Assembly: GCA_002707745.1 (NCBI GenBank)
Contig: PANU01000026.1
Coordinates: forward strand, 1 to 39,899
Length of the DNA: 39,899 nucleotides
Source of the DNA: Flavobacteriaceae bacterium
GTDB taxonomy: Bacteria > Bacteroidota > Bacteroidia > Flavobacteriales > Flavobacteriaceae
Reading direction: 5' to 3'
The notes below the pieces were generated by a model. The model was not told the origin of the DNA. It worked only from the letters and a program-made list of their open reading frames with translations, and searched no databases. Made by a program: the position numbers and the translations under genes. This document shows, in pieces, positions 19,449-29,500 of the stretch (position 1 is its first letter; every line of letters starts with the position of its first letter).

Positions 19449-19506
19449 TTATGTACTTTAGACAACATAAATATACTTTATGTATTCTTGACAACATAAA
19501 TTTTAT
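19449..19506. repeat. Two imperfect ~29-bp tandem repeats with an internal TTTATGT...ACATAAA palindrome
   Basis: TTTATGTACTTTAGACAACATAAATATAC / TTTATGTATTCTTGACAACATAAATTTTA directly upstream of the satD-like gene. Confidence 0.8.
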
Positions 19507-19527
19507 ATATTTGTAAAAAATAGTATA

Positions 19528-20214
19528 GTGAATTATTCGGTAATTTCGGGAGATATTATATCCTCAACCAGTTTAGGTAGTGGGGATAAGCAAATTCTAG
19601 AAGCACATCTACAAACGTTACTAGAAACGCTGAAAGAGCATTTTAACAGTTATGGACGGGTGCTTAAAGGCGACTATCTGGAGTGTGTAATCCCTAACGC
19701 AGCAGAAGCGCTACGGGTATGCCTGGCCATAAAGAGTTACGTAAAAACCATTCCTATTTCAGAAAAATCGCTTAAAAGAGATAAAAACAGAGCTAAATTA
19801 TTTAAAGAATACGGAGTACGTCTGGCTATTGGCTATGGCACGTTAGACAGGTACGATCCTGCAAAAGGAGTGATAGACGGGGAGGCTATTTATTATTCTG
19901 GGCGTAAAATTAGTAGTAAATCTACCCACGACAAAGAGCGGGTGGTAATTAAAAACACCATGTTTTTTATGTCTAAAGACGAAGTCATGAATAAAAAATG
20001 GACCGCTATACTAGAATTATTAGATGTGCTTTTTACTAAAGCTACCCAGCGTCAGTGTGAGGTTGTGTATTTAAAACTACTGGGAAATAATGAGGACGCT
20101 ATTGCCAAAAAACTGGGCATAGACCAGTCTGTTGTAAATCGTCACTCTACAAACATTGGATGGAACGCCATAGAAACGGCCGTTTCGTATTTTAACGAGT
20201 CTCTTACCGAGTAA
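19528..20214 (+). CDS. SatD family protein with C-terminal helix-turn-helix
   Basis: GTG start; YSVISGDIISSTSLGSGDK N-terminus; RQCEVVYLKLLGNNEDAIAKKLGIDQSVVNRHSTNIGWNAIETAV resembles an HTH. Confidence 0.82.
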   Translation: MNYSVISGDIISSTSLGSGDKQILEAHLQTLLETLKEHFNSYGRVLKGDYLECVIPNAAEALRVCLAIKSYVKTIPISEKSLKRDKNRAKLFKEYGVRLAIGYGTLDRYDPAKGVIDGEAIYYSGRKISSKSTHDKERVVIKNTMFFMSKDEVMNKKWTAILELLDVLFTKATQRQCEVVYLKLLGNNEDAIAKKLGIDQSVVNRHSTNIGWNAIETAVSYFNESLTE

Positions 20215-20216
20215 TT

Positions 20217-20954
20217 ATGGAAATAAACACTTTTTTAGCATTACAATTCCTGGCACACGTATTGGCCGATTATTTTTTGCAGACACAAAAAATGGCCCGT
20301 GAAAAAAATGACCTCGGATTTAAGAGCAGGTTATTACCATGGCATGTTTTTATGGTTTTTGTATGTTCCTGGGTGCTATCCTTCCAGATCGAGTTTTTTG
20401 TAGGGGCTGGTATTATTGCAATACTTCACTATGTTATAGACGGATTTAAGGCTCAAGCCAATAGACATTCCAAGTTATGGAAATATGCTTTTTTTATAGA
20501 TCAGGTCTTACATATACTGGTTCTTGTGGTGGTGTCGCTATTTTTTAAAATATATCACGGCTTACAACCACTTTTTGAAATCCCTGTTTCTGCAACCGTT
20601 ATAGCTATAGTTACAGCGTATTTAATTTGTTTAAGACCTGCCAACATTTTTATAAAAGAAGTATTTAGATCTTCACAAATAGATGTAGCCATTGCCGAGC
20701 AGGAAAAAGCTGAAATACTGGATGGCACAGACGAACTCCCAAATGCAGGGAAACTTATTGGTATTCTGGAACGTATTTTAGCACTTACTTTTATACTCAT
20801 TGGACAATACCACGCTGTTGGATTTTTAATTGCCGCCAAGTCTATACTAAGATACAAAGACACAGACACCCTTAAAACAGAATACGTCCTCATTGGAACC
20901 ATGCTAAGCTTTGGTATTGCCGTAGTTTTAGGTATTTTAGCGGGAGCTATTTAA
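20217..20954 (+). CDS. DUF3307 domain-containing membrane protein
   Basis: LALQFLAHVLADYFLQTQKMAREKN, LHYVIDGFKAQ, GRLIG-like segment AGKLIGILERILALTFILIGQYHAVGFLIAAKSILRY. Confidence 0.9.
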   Translation: MEINTFLALQFLAHVLADYFLQTQKMAREKNDLGFKSRLLPWHVFMVFVCSWVLSFQIEFFVGAGIIAILHYVIDGFKAQANRHSKLWKYAFFIDQVLHILVLVVVSLFFKIYHGLQPLFEIPVSATVIAIVTAYLICLRPANIFIKEVFRSSQIDVAIAEQEKAEILDGTDELPNAGKLIGILERILALTFILIGQYHAVGFLIAAKSILRYKDTDTLKTEYVLIGTMLSFGIAVVLGILAGAI

Positions 20955-20959
20955 ACCTA

Positions 20960-22279
20960 ATGCTTTCAGAATTTAAAACACACCTTGCAGCCAATTTTCC
21001 TTTTATGGAAAACTCACAAATACTCATCGCTTGTAGCGGTGGACTGGATAGTGTGGTGTTAACGCAGCTACTTTTTAAGCTGAAATATAACATAGCCATT
21101 GCCCATTGTAATTTTTCATTACGTGGCAAGGAAAGTGATGAAGATGCCCTTTTTACAGAAAATGTAGCCGAAATTCTCGATATTCCCTTTCATTCCGAAA
21201 CTTTTAATACCAAAGCCTACGCAAAAGAACACAAGCTCTCTACACAAATGGCAGCACGGGAGTTGCGCTATGTGTGGTTTCAGGAAGTTGCCAAAAATTT
21301 TAACTATGCCTACATTCTAACTGCGCATCATGCCGATGACGATTTAGAAACATTTTTTATTAACCTCTCTCGTGGAACGGGGTTACGGGGGTTAACAGGA
21401 ATTCCTAAGCAAAATGAAAAGGTGGTTAGACCCTTACTCAATTTTTCCAGAGATGAAATTTTAACCTATGCAAAAGAAAATAATTTGTATTGGCGGGAAG
21501 ACAGTAGCAACACGAAAACCGATTATTTACGTAACCAGTTGCGGTTAGAAGTCCTGCCTGGCTTTAAAAAAGTTACCGATAAACCGCTTCAGAATTTCAG
21601 GAAAACACAAGAACATTTACAGGCATCACAAGCGCTGGTAGAAGATTATATGGCGTTGGTATATAATTTGGTGATTTCAGAAATTGAGGAAGGTTATAGT
21701 ATTAATGTCGCTAAAATTTCAGAATTACCCAATACCGAAGCCGTACTTTACGAGTTATTACATCCTTTTGGGTTTTCTGCCTGGGAAGATGTTGTTAATT
21801 TGTTGCAGGCACAAACCGGAAAAGAAGTTTTTTCTGCTTCGCATAGGTTACTTCGCAACAGAAATGAGCTTATTTTGACGGAAATTGTGGAAAATTCAGA
21901 AAAAAATGAGTTTTTCATAAAAAAAAATCAACAACAAATTAACAACCCAATCCAACTAAGCCTTATTCCTACCGAAAAAATAGGGCATATTGATACTACT
22001 ACCGTTTACGTAGATGCAGACAAACTAAACTATCCTTTGCAACTTAGAAAATGGCAGGAGGGTGACGTTTTTCAGCCTTTCGGGATGAAAGGAAAGAAGA
22101 AATTGAGTAAGTTTTTTAAAGATGAAAAGTTATCTTTGGTCGCCAAACAAAAAGTGTGGCTACTTTGTAGCGACAACCAGATTGTTTGGGTTGTTGGCCA
22201 TCGGTTGGATGATCGATTTAAAATTACACAATTAACAAAAAGTATTTTAAAAATCTCTTACAAACCTACTAATTTATGA
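20960..22279 (+). CDS. tilS: tRNA(Ile)-lysidine synthetase
   Basis: ILIACSGGLDSVVLTQLL, AHCNFSLRGKESDEDALF, LTAHHADDDLETFFINLSRGTGLRGLTGIP, C-terminal KGKKKLSKFFKDEKL. Confidence 0.95.
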   Translation: MLSEFKTHLAANFPFMENSQILIACSGGLDSVVLTQLLFKLKYNIAIAHCNFSLRGKESDEDALFTENVAEILDIPFHSETFNTKAYAKEHKLSTQMAARELRYVWFQEVAKNFNYAYILTAHHADDDLETFFINLSRGTGLRGLTGIPKQNEKVVRPLLNFSRDEILTYAKENNLYWREDSSNTKTDYLRNQLRLEVLPGFKKVTDKPLQNFRKTQEHLQASQALVEDYMALVYNLVISEIEEGYSINVAKISELPNTEAVLYELLHPFGFSAWEDVVNLLQAQTGKEVFSASHRLLRNRNELILTEIVENSEKNEFFIKKNQQQINNPIQLSLIPTEKIGHIDTTTVYVDADKLNYPLQLRKWQEGDVFQPFGMKGKKKLSKFFKDEKLSLVAKQKVWLLCSDNQIVWVVGHRLDDRFKITQLTKSILKISYKPTNL

Positions 22280-24246
22280 AGAAGGTATTTTCTCTGTTTG
22301 CACTTACGGTTTCATTACTACTAAGCACAGCTGGCTTTTCACAAATTTTTGAACCCGTAAAATGGAATACGGAAATTGAGGACCTGGGTGATGGAACATT
22401 CAATTTAATAATGAAGGCAACTATAGACGATGGCTGGTATTTGTATTCTCAAAATGTTCCTGACGGTGGTCCTATCCCTACAGCATTTACCTTTACTAAC
22501 GAGGACGGTGCTTTTGAGGTGCTGGGAGAAACCCTTGAGAGCGAAGGAAAAACTAAGTTTGACAAGGTTTTTGAGATGGAATTAACCACGTTTACAAATG
22601 AAGCCACCTTTACACAAAAGATTAAGCGGCTAGATGGCGGAGTTACTAACATAGCCGGGATAGTAGATTTTCAGTCTTGTGATGATGAGAAATGTATTTT
22701 TGAAATGGCAGACCTTTCTTTTGATCTTCCAAAAGGGAAAGAATCTGTTGCAGACAAGAAAGATACTGAACAAGCTGCCGATTTAGATGACGATGAGGAC
22801 GAAAGCGATAGAGGGCTTTGGGCAATTTTCTTTTTAGCGTTCTTTTCAGGATTTGCAGCCTTGTTAACCCCTTGCGTATTTCCAATGATTCCTTTAACGG
22901 TAAGTTTCTTTACAAAACAAAGTAAGACCAGGGCTGTAGGGGTTAAAAATGCCATCCTATACGGGGTATTTATCATTGTAATATACGTGCTGTTAGGTTC
23001 TATGGTTACCGCTATCTTTGGATCGGACGTGTTAAACGAACTGTCTACTTCGGTATGGTTTAATGTGGTGTTCTTTATTTTACTGGTTGTTTTTGCGATC
23101 TCCTTCTTAGGAGCTTTTGAAATTACACTACCGCAATCCTGGGCCAATAAAGTAGACAACAAAGCCAATAAAGGGGGGATTGTAGGTATCTTTTTTATGG
23201 CACTGGCACTGGCCATTGTTTCTTTTTCTTGCACAGGACCCATTGTTGGTGGATTATTAGTAGAAGCTGCCTCAAAAGGAGGCTTGGCACCTATTATTGG
23301 AATGTTAGGGTTTTCATTAGCCATCGCATTACCGTTTACGCTATTTGCTATCTTCCCGGGATGGTTAAATTCGCTTCCTAAAAGTGGCGGCTGGTTAAAT
23401 ACAGTAAAAGTGGTGTTAGGGTTTTTAGAACTGGCATTTGCCTTTAAGTTTTTATCACAGGCAGACCTGGTGTTGCAATTGCATTTGTTGGAAAGAGAAG
23501 TGTTTATAGCCATCTGGATTGCTGTTTTTGGAGCCTTGGCATTATACCTTCTTGGAAAAATACGATTACCGCATGATGGTCCGCTTACACATATCTCAGT
23601 AGGTAGGTTGTTACTTGGTCTATTAACCTTATCATTTGTTATATATATGGTTCCCGGACTTTGGGGCGCTCCGTTAAAACTTATAAGTGCATTTCCCCCA
23701 CCATTGGACTATAGCGAATCCCCGTATGGTGTTGGGTATACAAAACTGGGAGGTGGCTCTGCGGCGCTTGGCGCAGAAGTACTACCAGATGGAGGCCATT
23801 TAATGGCGCCACACGATATTTTACATTTTTACGATTACGAGAAAGGATTAAAATATGCCAAAGAAGTGAACAAACCTGTTATGATAGATTTTACAGGCTG
23901 GGCGTGTGTAAACTGCCGTAAAATGGAGCAAAATGTATGGCCAGAGCCTGGTGTATTAAGAATTTTAAAAAATGAAGTGGTGCTTATATCATTGTATGTA
24001 GATGAAAAACGTGATCTGCCCGAAGAAGAACAATACGTAAGTCCTGAAACAGGTAAAAAAATTAAAACTATTGGTAATAAATGGAGCGATTTTCAGATTA
24101 AAAGATATCAGACAAATGCCCAGCCTTATTACGTTTTAATGGATCACAATGAAAAAAATCTTGTAAAGCCGGAAGATTATAACCCAGATGCCGAAGCATA
24201 TGAAGCCTGGTTGAAAAGAGGGGTAGAAGCTTTTAAAAATCAATAA
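22276..24246 (+). CDS. DsbD-like thiol:disulfide interchange protein (cytochrome c biogenesis TM domain plus thioredoxin fold)
   Basis: LLTPCVFPMIPLTVSFF, SFSCTGPIVGGLLVEAA, MIDFTGWACVNCRKMEQNVW; ATGA overlap with tilS. Confidence 0.93.
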   Translation: MKKVFSLFALTVSLLLSTAGFSQIFEPVKWNTEIEDLGDGTFNLIMKATIDDGWYLYSQNVPDGGPIPTAFTFTNEDGAFEVLGETLESEGKTKFDKVFEMELTTFTNEATFTQKIKRLDGGVTNIAGIVDFQSCDDEKCIFEMADLSFDLPKGKESVADKKDTEQAADLDDDEDESDRGLWAIFFLAFFSGFAALLTPCVFPMIPLTVSFFTKQSKTRAVGVKNAILYGVFIIVIYVLLGSMVTAIFGSDVLNELSTSVWFNVVFFILLVVFAISFLGAFEITLPQSWANKVDNKANKGGIVGIFFMALALAIVSFSCTGPIVGGLLVEAASKGGLAPIIGMLGFSLAIALPFTLFAIFPGWLNSLPKSGGWLNTVKVVLGFLELAFAFKFLSQADLVLQLHLLEREVFIAIWIAVFGALALYLLGKIRLPHDGPLTHISVGRLLLGLLTLSFVIYMVPGLWGAPLKLISAFPPPLDYSESPYGVGYTKLGGGSAALGAEVLPDGGHLMAPHDILHFYDYEKGLKYAKEVNKPVMIDFTGWACVNCRKMEQNVWPEPGVLRILKNEVVLISLYVDEKRDLPEEEQYVSPETGKKIKTIGNKWSDFQIKRYQTNAQPYYVLMDHNEKNLVKPEDYNPDAEAYEAWLKRGVEAFKNQ

Positions 24247-24255
24247 ACAGAAACT

Positions 24256-26100
24256 ATGAAATATAAACTTTCAGTAGTAATTGTCCTCTTTTTTGTTGCA
24301 TTCACTTTTGCTCAAACCCCAGATTACGTACAAATTAATTATAGTAAATCTGAAACGTATATTACCATGCGGGACGGCACTAAGTTGTTTACGTCTATTT
24401 ATTCCCCTAAGGATACCTCAAAAACATATCCTATTTTATTTCAAAGAACGCCGTATAGTTGCAGACCTTACGGAGAAGACCAGTTTAAGTCTAAAATTGG
24501 CCCTAATGAGTTTATGATGAAGGAAGGCTACATTGTAGTATATCAGGACGTGCGTGGCCGTTGGATGAGTGAGGGAACCTACGACAATATGCGCCCTTAT
24601 ATCCCCAACAAAAAAGGGACACAATTTGACGAAGCAAGCGATACCTACGATTCTATAGACTGGATGGTAAAAAATATCCCGAATAACAATGGTAATGTAG
24701 GTACGTGGGGAATTTCATATCCTGGTTTTTATGCTACTTATTCCTTATTAGATGCACATCCAGCGTTAAAAGCGGCATCTCCGCAAGCGTGTATTGGCGA
24801 TTTCTATTTTGACGATTTTCATCATAATGGCGCGTATTTATTAAGTTATTGGCGTGCAACGGCTGTATTTGGATATGAAAAAACAAAACCTACCAAAGAA
24901 GCCTGGTATAGTTTCCCGGAACTCGGTACTGAAGATCAATATCAATTTTTCTTAGATGCTGGCCCGCTTTCAAATCTGGACGAATATTATAAGGAAGACA
25001 ATGTGTTCTGGACACAGTTAAAAGAGCATCCTAATTATGATGAATTCTGGCAAAAACGTGGGATTATTCAACACTTAAAAAATATTAAACCCGCCGTAAT
25101 GGTGGTAGGAGGGTTGTTTGATGCCGAAGACCTGTACGGTCCTTTTGAAACCTACGAGAAAATTGAAGAAAACAGTGCCAATTACAATACTGTAGTTTTT
25201 GGTCCCTGGAGTCACGGGGACTGGGCGCGAAATAAAAAACGTCAAGCCATTGGAAATGTATATTTTGGAGATGATATTTCTACTACGTACCAACGGGATA
25301 TTGAAACCAAGTTTTTTAAACATTTCTTAAAGGATGGTGGAAAAGGAAAGCCAGATTTAGCCGAAGCCTATATGTTCGATTCGGGTAATTTAGCGTGGAA
25401 AGAATATACTCAGTGGCCTCCCAAAAATACTGAAAAGAAAACCTTTTGGCTACAAAATAACCAACGCTTAAATCCTTTTGCTGAACGGAGCTACACCTTT
25501 GAAGAGTTTGTAAGTGACCCTAAAAAACCTGTTCCGTATTCAGAAGATATTAAAATGGTGTTTACCCCAAGAAAATTTATGACAGACGACCAGCGGTTTG
25601 CAGCAAGACGTCCGGATGTCCTGGTGTTTGAAACCCCTGTTTTAACCGAAGATATCACCTTAGCCGGCGAAATTCTTGCAAAGCTAAACGTAGCTACTAC
25701 AGGAACCGATGCCGATTGGATTGTAAAAGTTATAGATGTTTTTCCTGCAGATGCCAAGGATACCGAAGAAACCCAGGCATATCTTAAAATGGGTAACTAT
25801 CATATGATGGTTCGTAGCGAAGTGATGCGTGGCAGGTACCGAAACAGTTTTAGCAAACCAGAACCCTTTGTACCCAATCAAAAAACTTCCGTAAACATAA
25901 AATTGCAGGATGTGCACCATACATTTAAAAAGGGACATAAACTTCAAATACAAGTGCAAAGTACCTGGTTTCCTTATATAGATTTAAATCCGCAGACTTA
26001 CGTAGAAAATATTTTTAAGGCAAAGGAAGAGGATTTCAGCAAACAAACACACAAAGTTTTTAACGATTCTTCCATAGAATTTACGGTGCTTCCCAACTAA
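24256..26100 (+). CDS. CocE/NonD family hydrolase (X-Pro dipeptidyl-peptidase superfamily), secreted
   Basis: Signal peptide ...FVAFTFAQ; YITMRDGTKLFTSIYSPKD, VYQDVRGRWMSEGTYDNMRPY, VGTWGISYPGFYATYS, FGPWSHGDW. Confidence 0.92.
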   Translation: MKYKLSVVIVLFFVAFTFAQTPDYVQINYSKSETYITMRDGTKLFTSIYSPKDTSKTYPILFQRTPYSCRPYGEDQFKSKIGPNEFMMKEGYIVVYQDVRGRWMSEGTYDNMRPYIPNKKGTQFDEASDTYDSIDWMVKNIPNNNGNVGTWGISYPGFYATYSLLDAHPALKAASPQACIGDFYFDDFHHNGAYLLSYWRATAVFGYEKTKPTKEAWYSFPELGTEDQYQFFLDAGPLSNLDEYYKEDNVFWTQLKEHPNYDEFWQKRGIIQHLKNIKPAVMVVGGLFDAEDLYGPFETYEKIEENSANYNTVVFGPWSHGDWARNKKRQAIGNVYFGDDISTTYQRDIETKFFKHFLKDGGKGKPDLAEAYMFDSGNLAWKEYTQWPPKNTEKKTFWLQNNQRLNPFAERSYTFEEFVSDPKKPVPYSEDIKMVFTPRKFMTDDQRFAARRPDVLVFETPVLTEDITLAGEILAKLNVATTGTDADWIVKVIDVFPADAKDTEETQAYLKMGNYHMMVRSEVMRGRYRNSFSKPEPFVPNQKTSVNIKLQDVHHTFKKGHKLQIQVQSTWFPYIDLNPQTYVENIFKAKEEDFSKQTHKVFNDSSIEFTVLPN

Positions 26101-26215
26101 AACCTTAGAAGAACATAACGTACTGGTAGTAAAGATAATGAATGCCTCTTCTTCGGAGAGGTCTGGATTGGTTTGTGGGCAATTCTGGCTGCGGACAGTA
26201 ATTCTGGGTATGTTA

Positions 26216-26246
26216 TAAAAAAAGCGTCCCTTAAAAAAGAGACGCT
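26216..26246 (-). terminator. Terminator-like hairpin whose U-tract is on the minus strand
   Basis: Minus strand reads agcgtctcttttttaagggacgctttttttata; 10-bp stem with one mismatch. The plus-strand reading has no 3' T-tract. Confidence 0.65.
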
Positions 26247-26465
26247 CATAACAAACCTAACTTAGTGATTAATTTATGTAGTATATACCAAACTTTTTAT
26301 CCCCACAAAAAGAAAAGTAATATACTATTCACTAATTCACATCAAATATAATGAGAGATTTTCAATTGGCATATACGTACATACACGTATTTTTTTGGTG
26401 TAACCTTATCTTAATATAGCCTATGGAGGTTGTACAACATACATAAATAGAGTAGCTTTACAGCA

Positions 26466-27452
26466 ATGAGTGCAACTATAAAAAAAATTGCGGTTCTTAC
26501 CAGTGGTGGTGATGCACCAGGGATGAATGCTGCTATAAGAGCTGTAGTACGGTGTTGTACTTTTCATAACCTGGAATGTGTAGGGGTATACCGTGGCTTA
26601 CAAGGGTTAATTGAAAACGATGTTACACCACTGGGTCCCAGAAGCGTAAAAAACATTATTAACAGAGGAGGAACTTTTTTAAAATCGGCCAGATCTAAGG
26701 AGTTCAGAACCAGAGAAGGGAGAGAAAAAGCATTTCAAAATCTGCAAAATGAAAGTATTGACGCGCTTATAGTTATAGGCGGCGATGGTACCTTTACAGG
26801 AGCAAAGATCTTTAATGAAGAATACAGCTTCCCAATAATTGGTTTGCCAGGGACCATTGATAATGATATAAATGGCACCGATTTTACGATTGGGTACGAC
26901 ACAGCGCTGAACACGGTTGTGGAAGCCATTGATAAAATAAGAGATACAGCAAATTCTCATAACCGCTTGTTTTTGGTGGAGGTGATGGGAAGAAATGCTG
27001 GCGATATAGCACTAAATGCCGGAATAGGTGCCGGAGCTGAAGAAATCCTAATACCTGAAGAAGATTTAGGACGGGATAGGTTAGTGGCATCTTTAAAACG
27101 CAGTAAAAAAGCAGGTAAAACTTCCAGTATTGTAGTGGTTTCAGAAGGTGACCAGATAGGGAAAAATATTTTGGGCTTAGCAGCGTATATCCAGGAAAAT
27201 TTAAACGAATACGAAGTAAAAGTAACCGTCCTTGGACATATTCAACGTGGCGGAGCTCCTAGCTGTTACGACCGTGTTTTGGCAAGCAGGCTAGGTGTTG
27301 CAGCTGTAGATGCGCTGTTAGCAGGAAAACGAGATGTAATGATAGGCATTAAGCATGGCAAGGTAGTAGCCGTACCTTTTGCTGAAACTTTAACGGGCAC
27401 AAATGAAATAGATAAAGATTTAATACGAGTGGCAGACATTACTTCGTTATAA
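26466..27452 (+). CDS. pfkA: 6-phosphofructokinase
   Basis: KKIAVLTSGGDAPGMNAAIRAVVR, VIGGDGTFTGA, GLPGTIDNDINGTDFTIGYDTALN, VTVLGHIQRGG. Confidence 0.97.
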   Translation: MSATIKKIAVLTSGGDAPGMNAAIRAVVRCCTFHNLECVGVYRGLQGLIENDVTPLGPRSVKNIINRGGTFLKSARSKEFRTREGREKAFQNLQNESIDALIVIGGDGTFTGAKIFNEEYSFPIIGLPGTIDNDINGTDFTIGYDTALNTVVEAIDKIRDTANSHNRLFLVEVMGRNAGDIALNAGIGAGAEEILIPEEDLGRDRLVASLKRSKKAGKTSSIVVVSEGDQIGKNILGLAAYIQENLNEYEVKVTVLGHIQRGGAPSCYDRVLASRLGVAAVDALLAGKRDVMIGIKHGKVVAVPFAETLTGTNEIDKDLIRVADITSL

Positions 27453-27553
27453 AATATTAGGAACCTTCCGCCTAAACAGCATAAAAGCTGAAATGTGGAA
27501 GCAAAAGGTAATTAATTGGAACAAAAAAACACCCGCTTTTGCGGACATAAAAG

Positions 27554-28549
27554 ATGATAAAAACAGGAATTAATGGCTTCGGAAGAATAGGCAGATTAGC
27601 TTTTAGAGTAGCCTCACAACGAGACGATGTGGAAATAGTCGCTGTAAATGATTTATTGGACGTAGACCACTTAGCGTATTTACTGGAATTCGATTCGGTA
27701 CACGGGAAATTTCCAGGGGAAGTTTCAGTAAAAAATGGAAACTTAGTAGTGAATGAAAAAACGATTCGGGTAACTGCTGAAAAAGACCCGGCAAATCTTG
27801 CCTGGGATAAGGTTGATGCCACGATGGTAATGGACTGTACCGGAATTTTTAAGGAAATAGATACAGCACAAGCACACCTGAAAGCAGGAGCAAAAAAAGT
27901 AGTGATTTCGGCACCCTCCAAAACAGCTCCTATGTTTGTAATGGGTGTAAATCATACCGACGTTAAAAAATCGGATACCTTAATTTCAAATGCTTCCTGC
28001 ACTACCAACTGTTTAGCCCCAATGGCAAAAATTATTGATGATGCCTTACATATTGAGGAAGGGTTAATGACCACGGTACATTCGGTAACTGCTACACAAA
28101 ATACGGTAGATCAGCCTTCCCGAAAAAACTATAGAATTGGACGTAGTGCCCTCGCCAATATTATACCAACAACAACAGGAGCAGCCGTTGCAGTAACCAA
28201 AGTAATTCCTGCCCTGGAAGGTAAACTTACCGGAATGGCGTTCCGGGTGCCCACGGTAAATGTTTCGGTGGTAGACTTAACAGTGCGCACAAAAAAACCT
28301 GCTAGTTATGAGGAGATAAAAAAAATCTTTAAAAATGCTTCGGAAGGATCATATAAAGGGGTAGTAAGTTATACCGAAAAAGCAGTTGTTTCCCAGGATT
28401 TTGTAAGCAATCCACATACTTGTAATTTTGATGCAGAAGCCGGAATTGCATTAAATGAAAACTTTTTTAAGCTAATAGCCTGGTACGATAATGAGTATGC
28501 TTATTCGGCAAAACTTGTAGAACTAACAGCCTACGCGGCCAACTTGTAA
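27554..28549 (+). CDS. gap: Type I glyceraldehyde-3-phosphate dehydrogenase
   Basis: [49 protein letters not shown]. Confidence 0.97.
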   Translation: MIKTGINGFGRIGRLAFRVASQRDDVEIVAVNDLLDVDHLAYLLEFDSVHGKFPGEVSVKNGNLVVNEKTIRVTAEKDPANLAWDKVDATMVMDCTGIFKEIDTAQAHLKAGAKKVVISAPSKTAPMFVMGVNHTDVKKSDTLISNASCTTNCLAPMAKIIDDALHIEEGLMTTVHSVTATQNTVDQPSRKNYRIGRSALANIIPTTTGAAVAVTKVIPALEGKLTGMAFRVPTVNVSVVDLTVRTKKPASYEEIKKIFKNASEGSYKGVVSYTEKAVVSQDFVSNPHTCNFDAEAGIALNENFFKLIAWYDNEYAYSAKLVELTAYAANL

Positions 28550-28550
28550 T

Positions 28551-29414
28551 ATGGTACTATTTACAGACGGAGGTTCTACAAAATGTGATTGGGTACTTTT
28601 AAATGCCAAAGGGAAAAAGATATTGCAAACACAAACACTGGGTCTTAACCCAACTGTTATTTCTCCTGAAGAACTGGAAAGCAGAATCCTGTACAATCCT
28701 CAGTTACGTGAGATAATGATGGAAGTAGAAAAAGTGGATTTTTACGGTGCTGGTTGTGGTACCAAAACGCCCAGAAATGTACTGCATCAAGTATTAAAAG
28801 AGCTGTTTTCTAACGCTGCTGTTACCGTACAGGAAGATCTGGCAGCGGCAGTGTATGCCGTAACTACACTGCCTGGAATTATTTGTATTCTGGGAACGGG
28901 TTCCAACAGTTGTTTTTTTGATGGAACACACATACACAGCCCCATTCCCGCATTGGGGTATAGTATCATGGACGAGGCAAGTGGTAATTACTTCGGAAAA
29001 CAATTGCTGCGGGATTATTTTTACCAGAAAATGCCCACCCATCTTGCCGAAAAATTTGAAGAAAATTTCAATCTGAATGCAGACGAGATTAAAGTAAACT
29101 TATACCAAAAGTCTAATCCCAATGCCTATCTGGCCTCATTTGCACAGTTTATTTTTACTGAAAAATGTGCCGACCCATATTTTAAAGCATTACTGGAAGA
29201 GGGATTGGAGCGTTTTATCCAAGCCAGAATATTAACTTTTAAAGAAGCACGGAATTTTCCTGTTCATTTTATTGGAAGTATAGCTCATTTTAGTAAAGAA
29301 ATAATTGAAAATTGCTTTGCCAGATATGGGCTCCACTTAGGAAATGTGGTACAACGCCCTATGGATGGCCTGGTAACGTATTACCAACAAAAAATACAGT
29401 CTTCTAAGCACTAG
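28551..29414 (+). CDS. BadF/BadG/BcrA/BcrD-type ATPase / N-acetylglucosamine kinase-like protein
   Basis: LFTDGGSTKCDWVLL phosphate-1 motif, CILGTGSNSCFFDG, ALGYSIMDEASGNYFGKQLLRDYF. Confidence 0.87.
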   Translation: MVLFTDGGSTKCDWVLLNAKGKKILQTQTLGLNPTVISPEELESRILYNPQLREIMMEVEKVDFYGAGCGTKTPRNVLHQVLKELFSNAAVTVQEDLAAAVYAVTTLPGIICILGTGSNSCFFDGTHIHSPIPALGYSIMDEASGNYFGKQLLRDYFYQKMPTHLAEKFEENFNLNADEIKVNLYQKSNPNAYLASFAQFIFTEKCADPYFKALLEEGLERFIQARILTFKEARNFPVHFIGSIAHFSKEIIENCFARYGLHLGNVVQRPMDGLVTYYQQKIQSSKH

Positions 29415-29500
29415 TACAGAGTTGTTTGCAAGATAAAGTTACAAGAGTTGCAGGGAAGGGGATTTTGGATATGTTATACTGAAAAATTAAACCACCATAA

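Noticed and set aside
22671-23513. 280-aa minus-strand ORF antisense to the DsbD-like gene
   Set aside because: Low-complexity Ser/Asn/Lys composition typical of an antisense shadow frame of a membrane protein gene.
26101-26215. Possible gene fragment between the CocE hydrolase and the terminator (reverse frame ...NPDLSEEEAFIIFTTSTLCSSK)
   Set aside because: Too short, with no start codon or recognisable family; could be chance.
27472-27921. 149-aa minus-strand ORF over the gap start
   Set aside because: Antisense shadow of a strongly recognisable gap gene.
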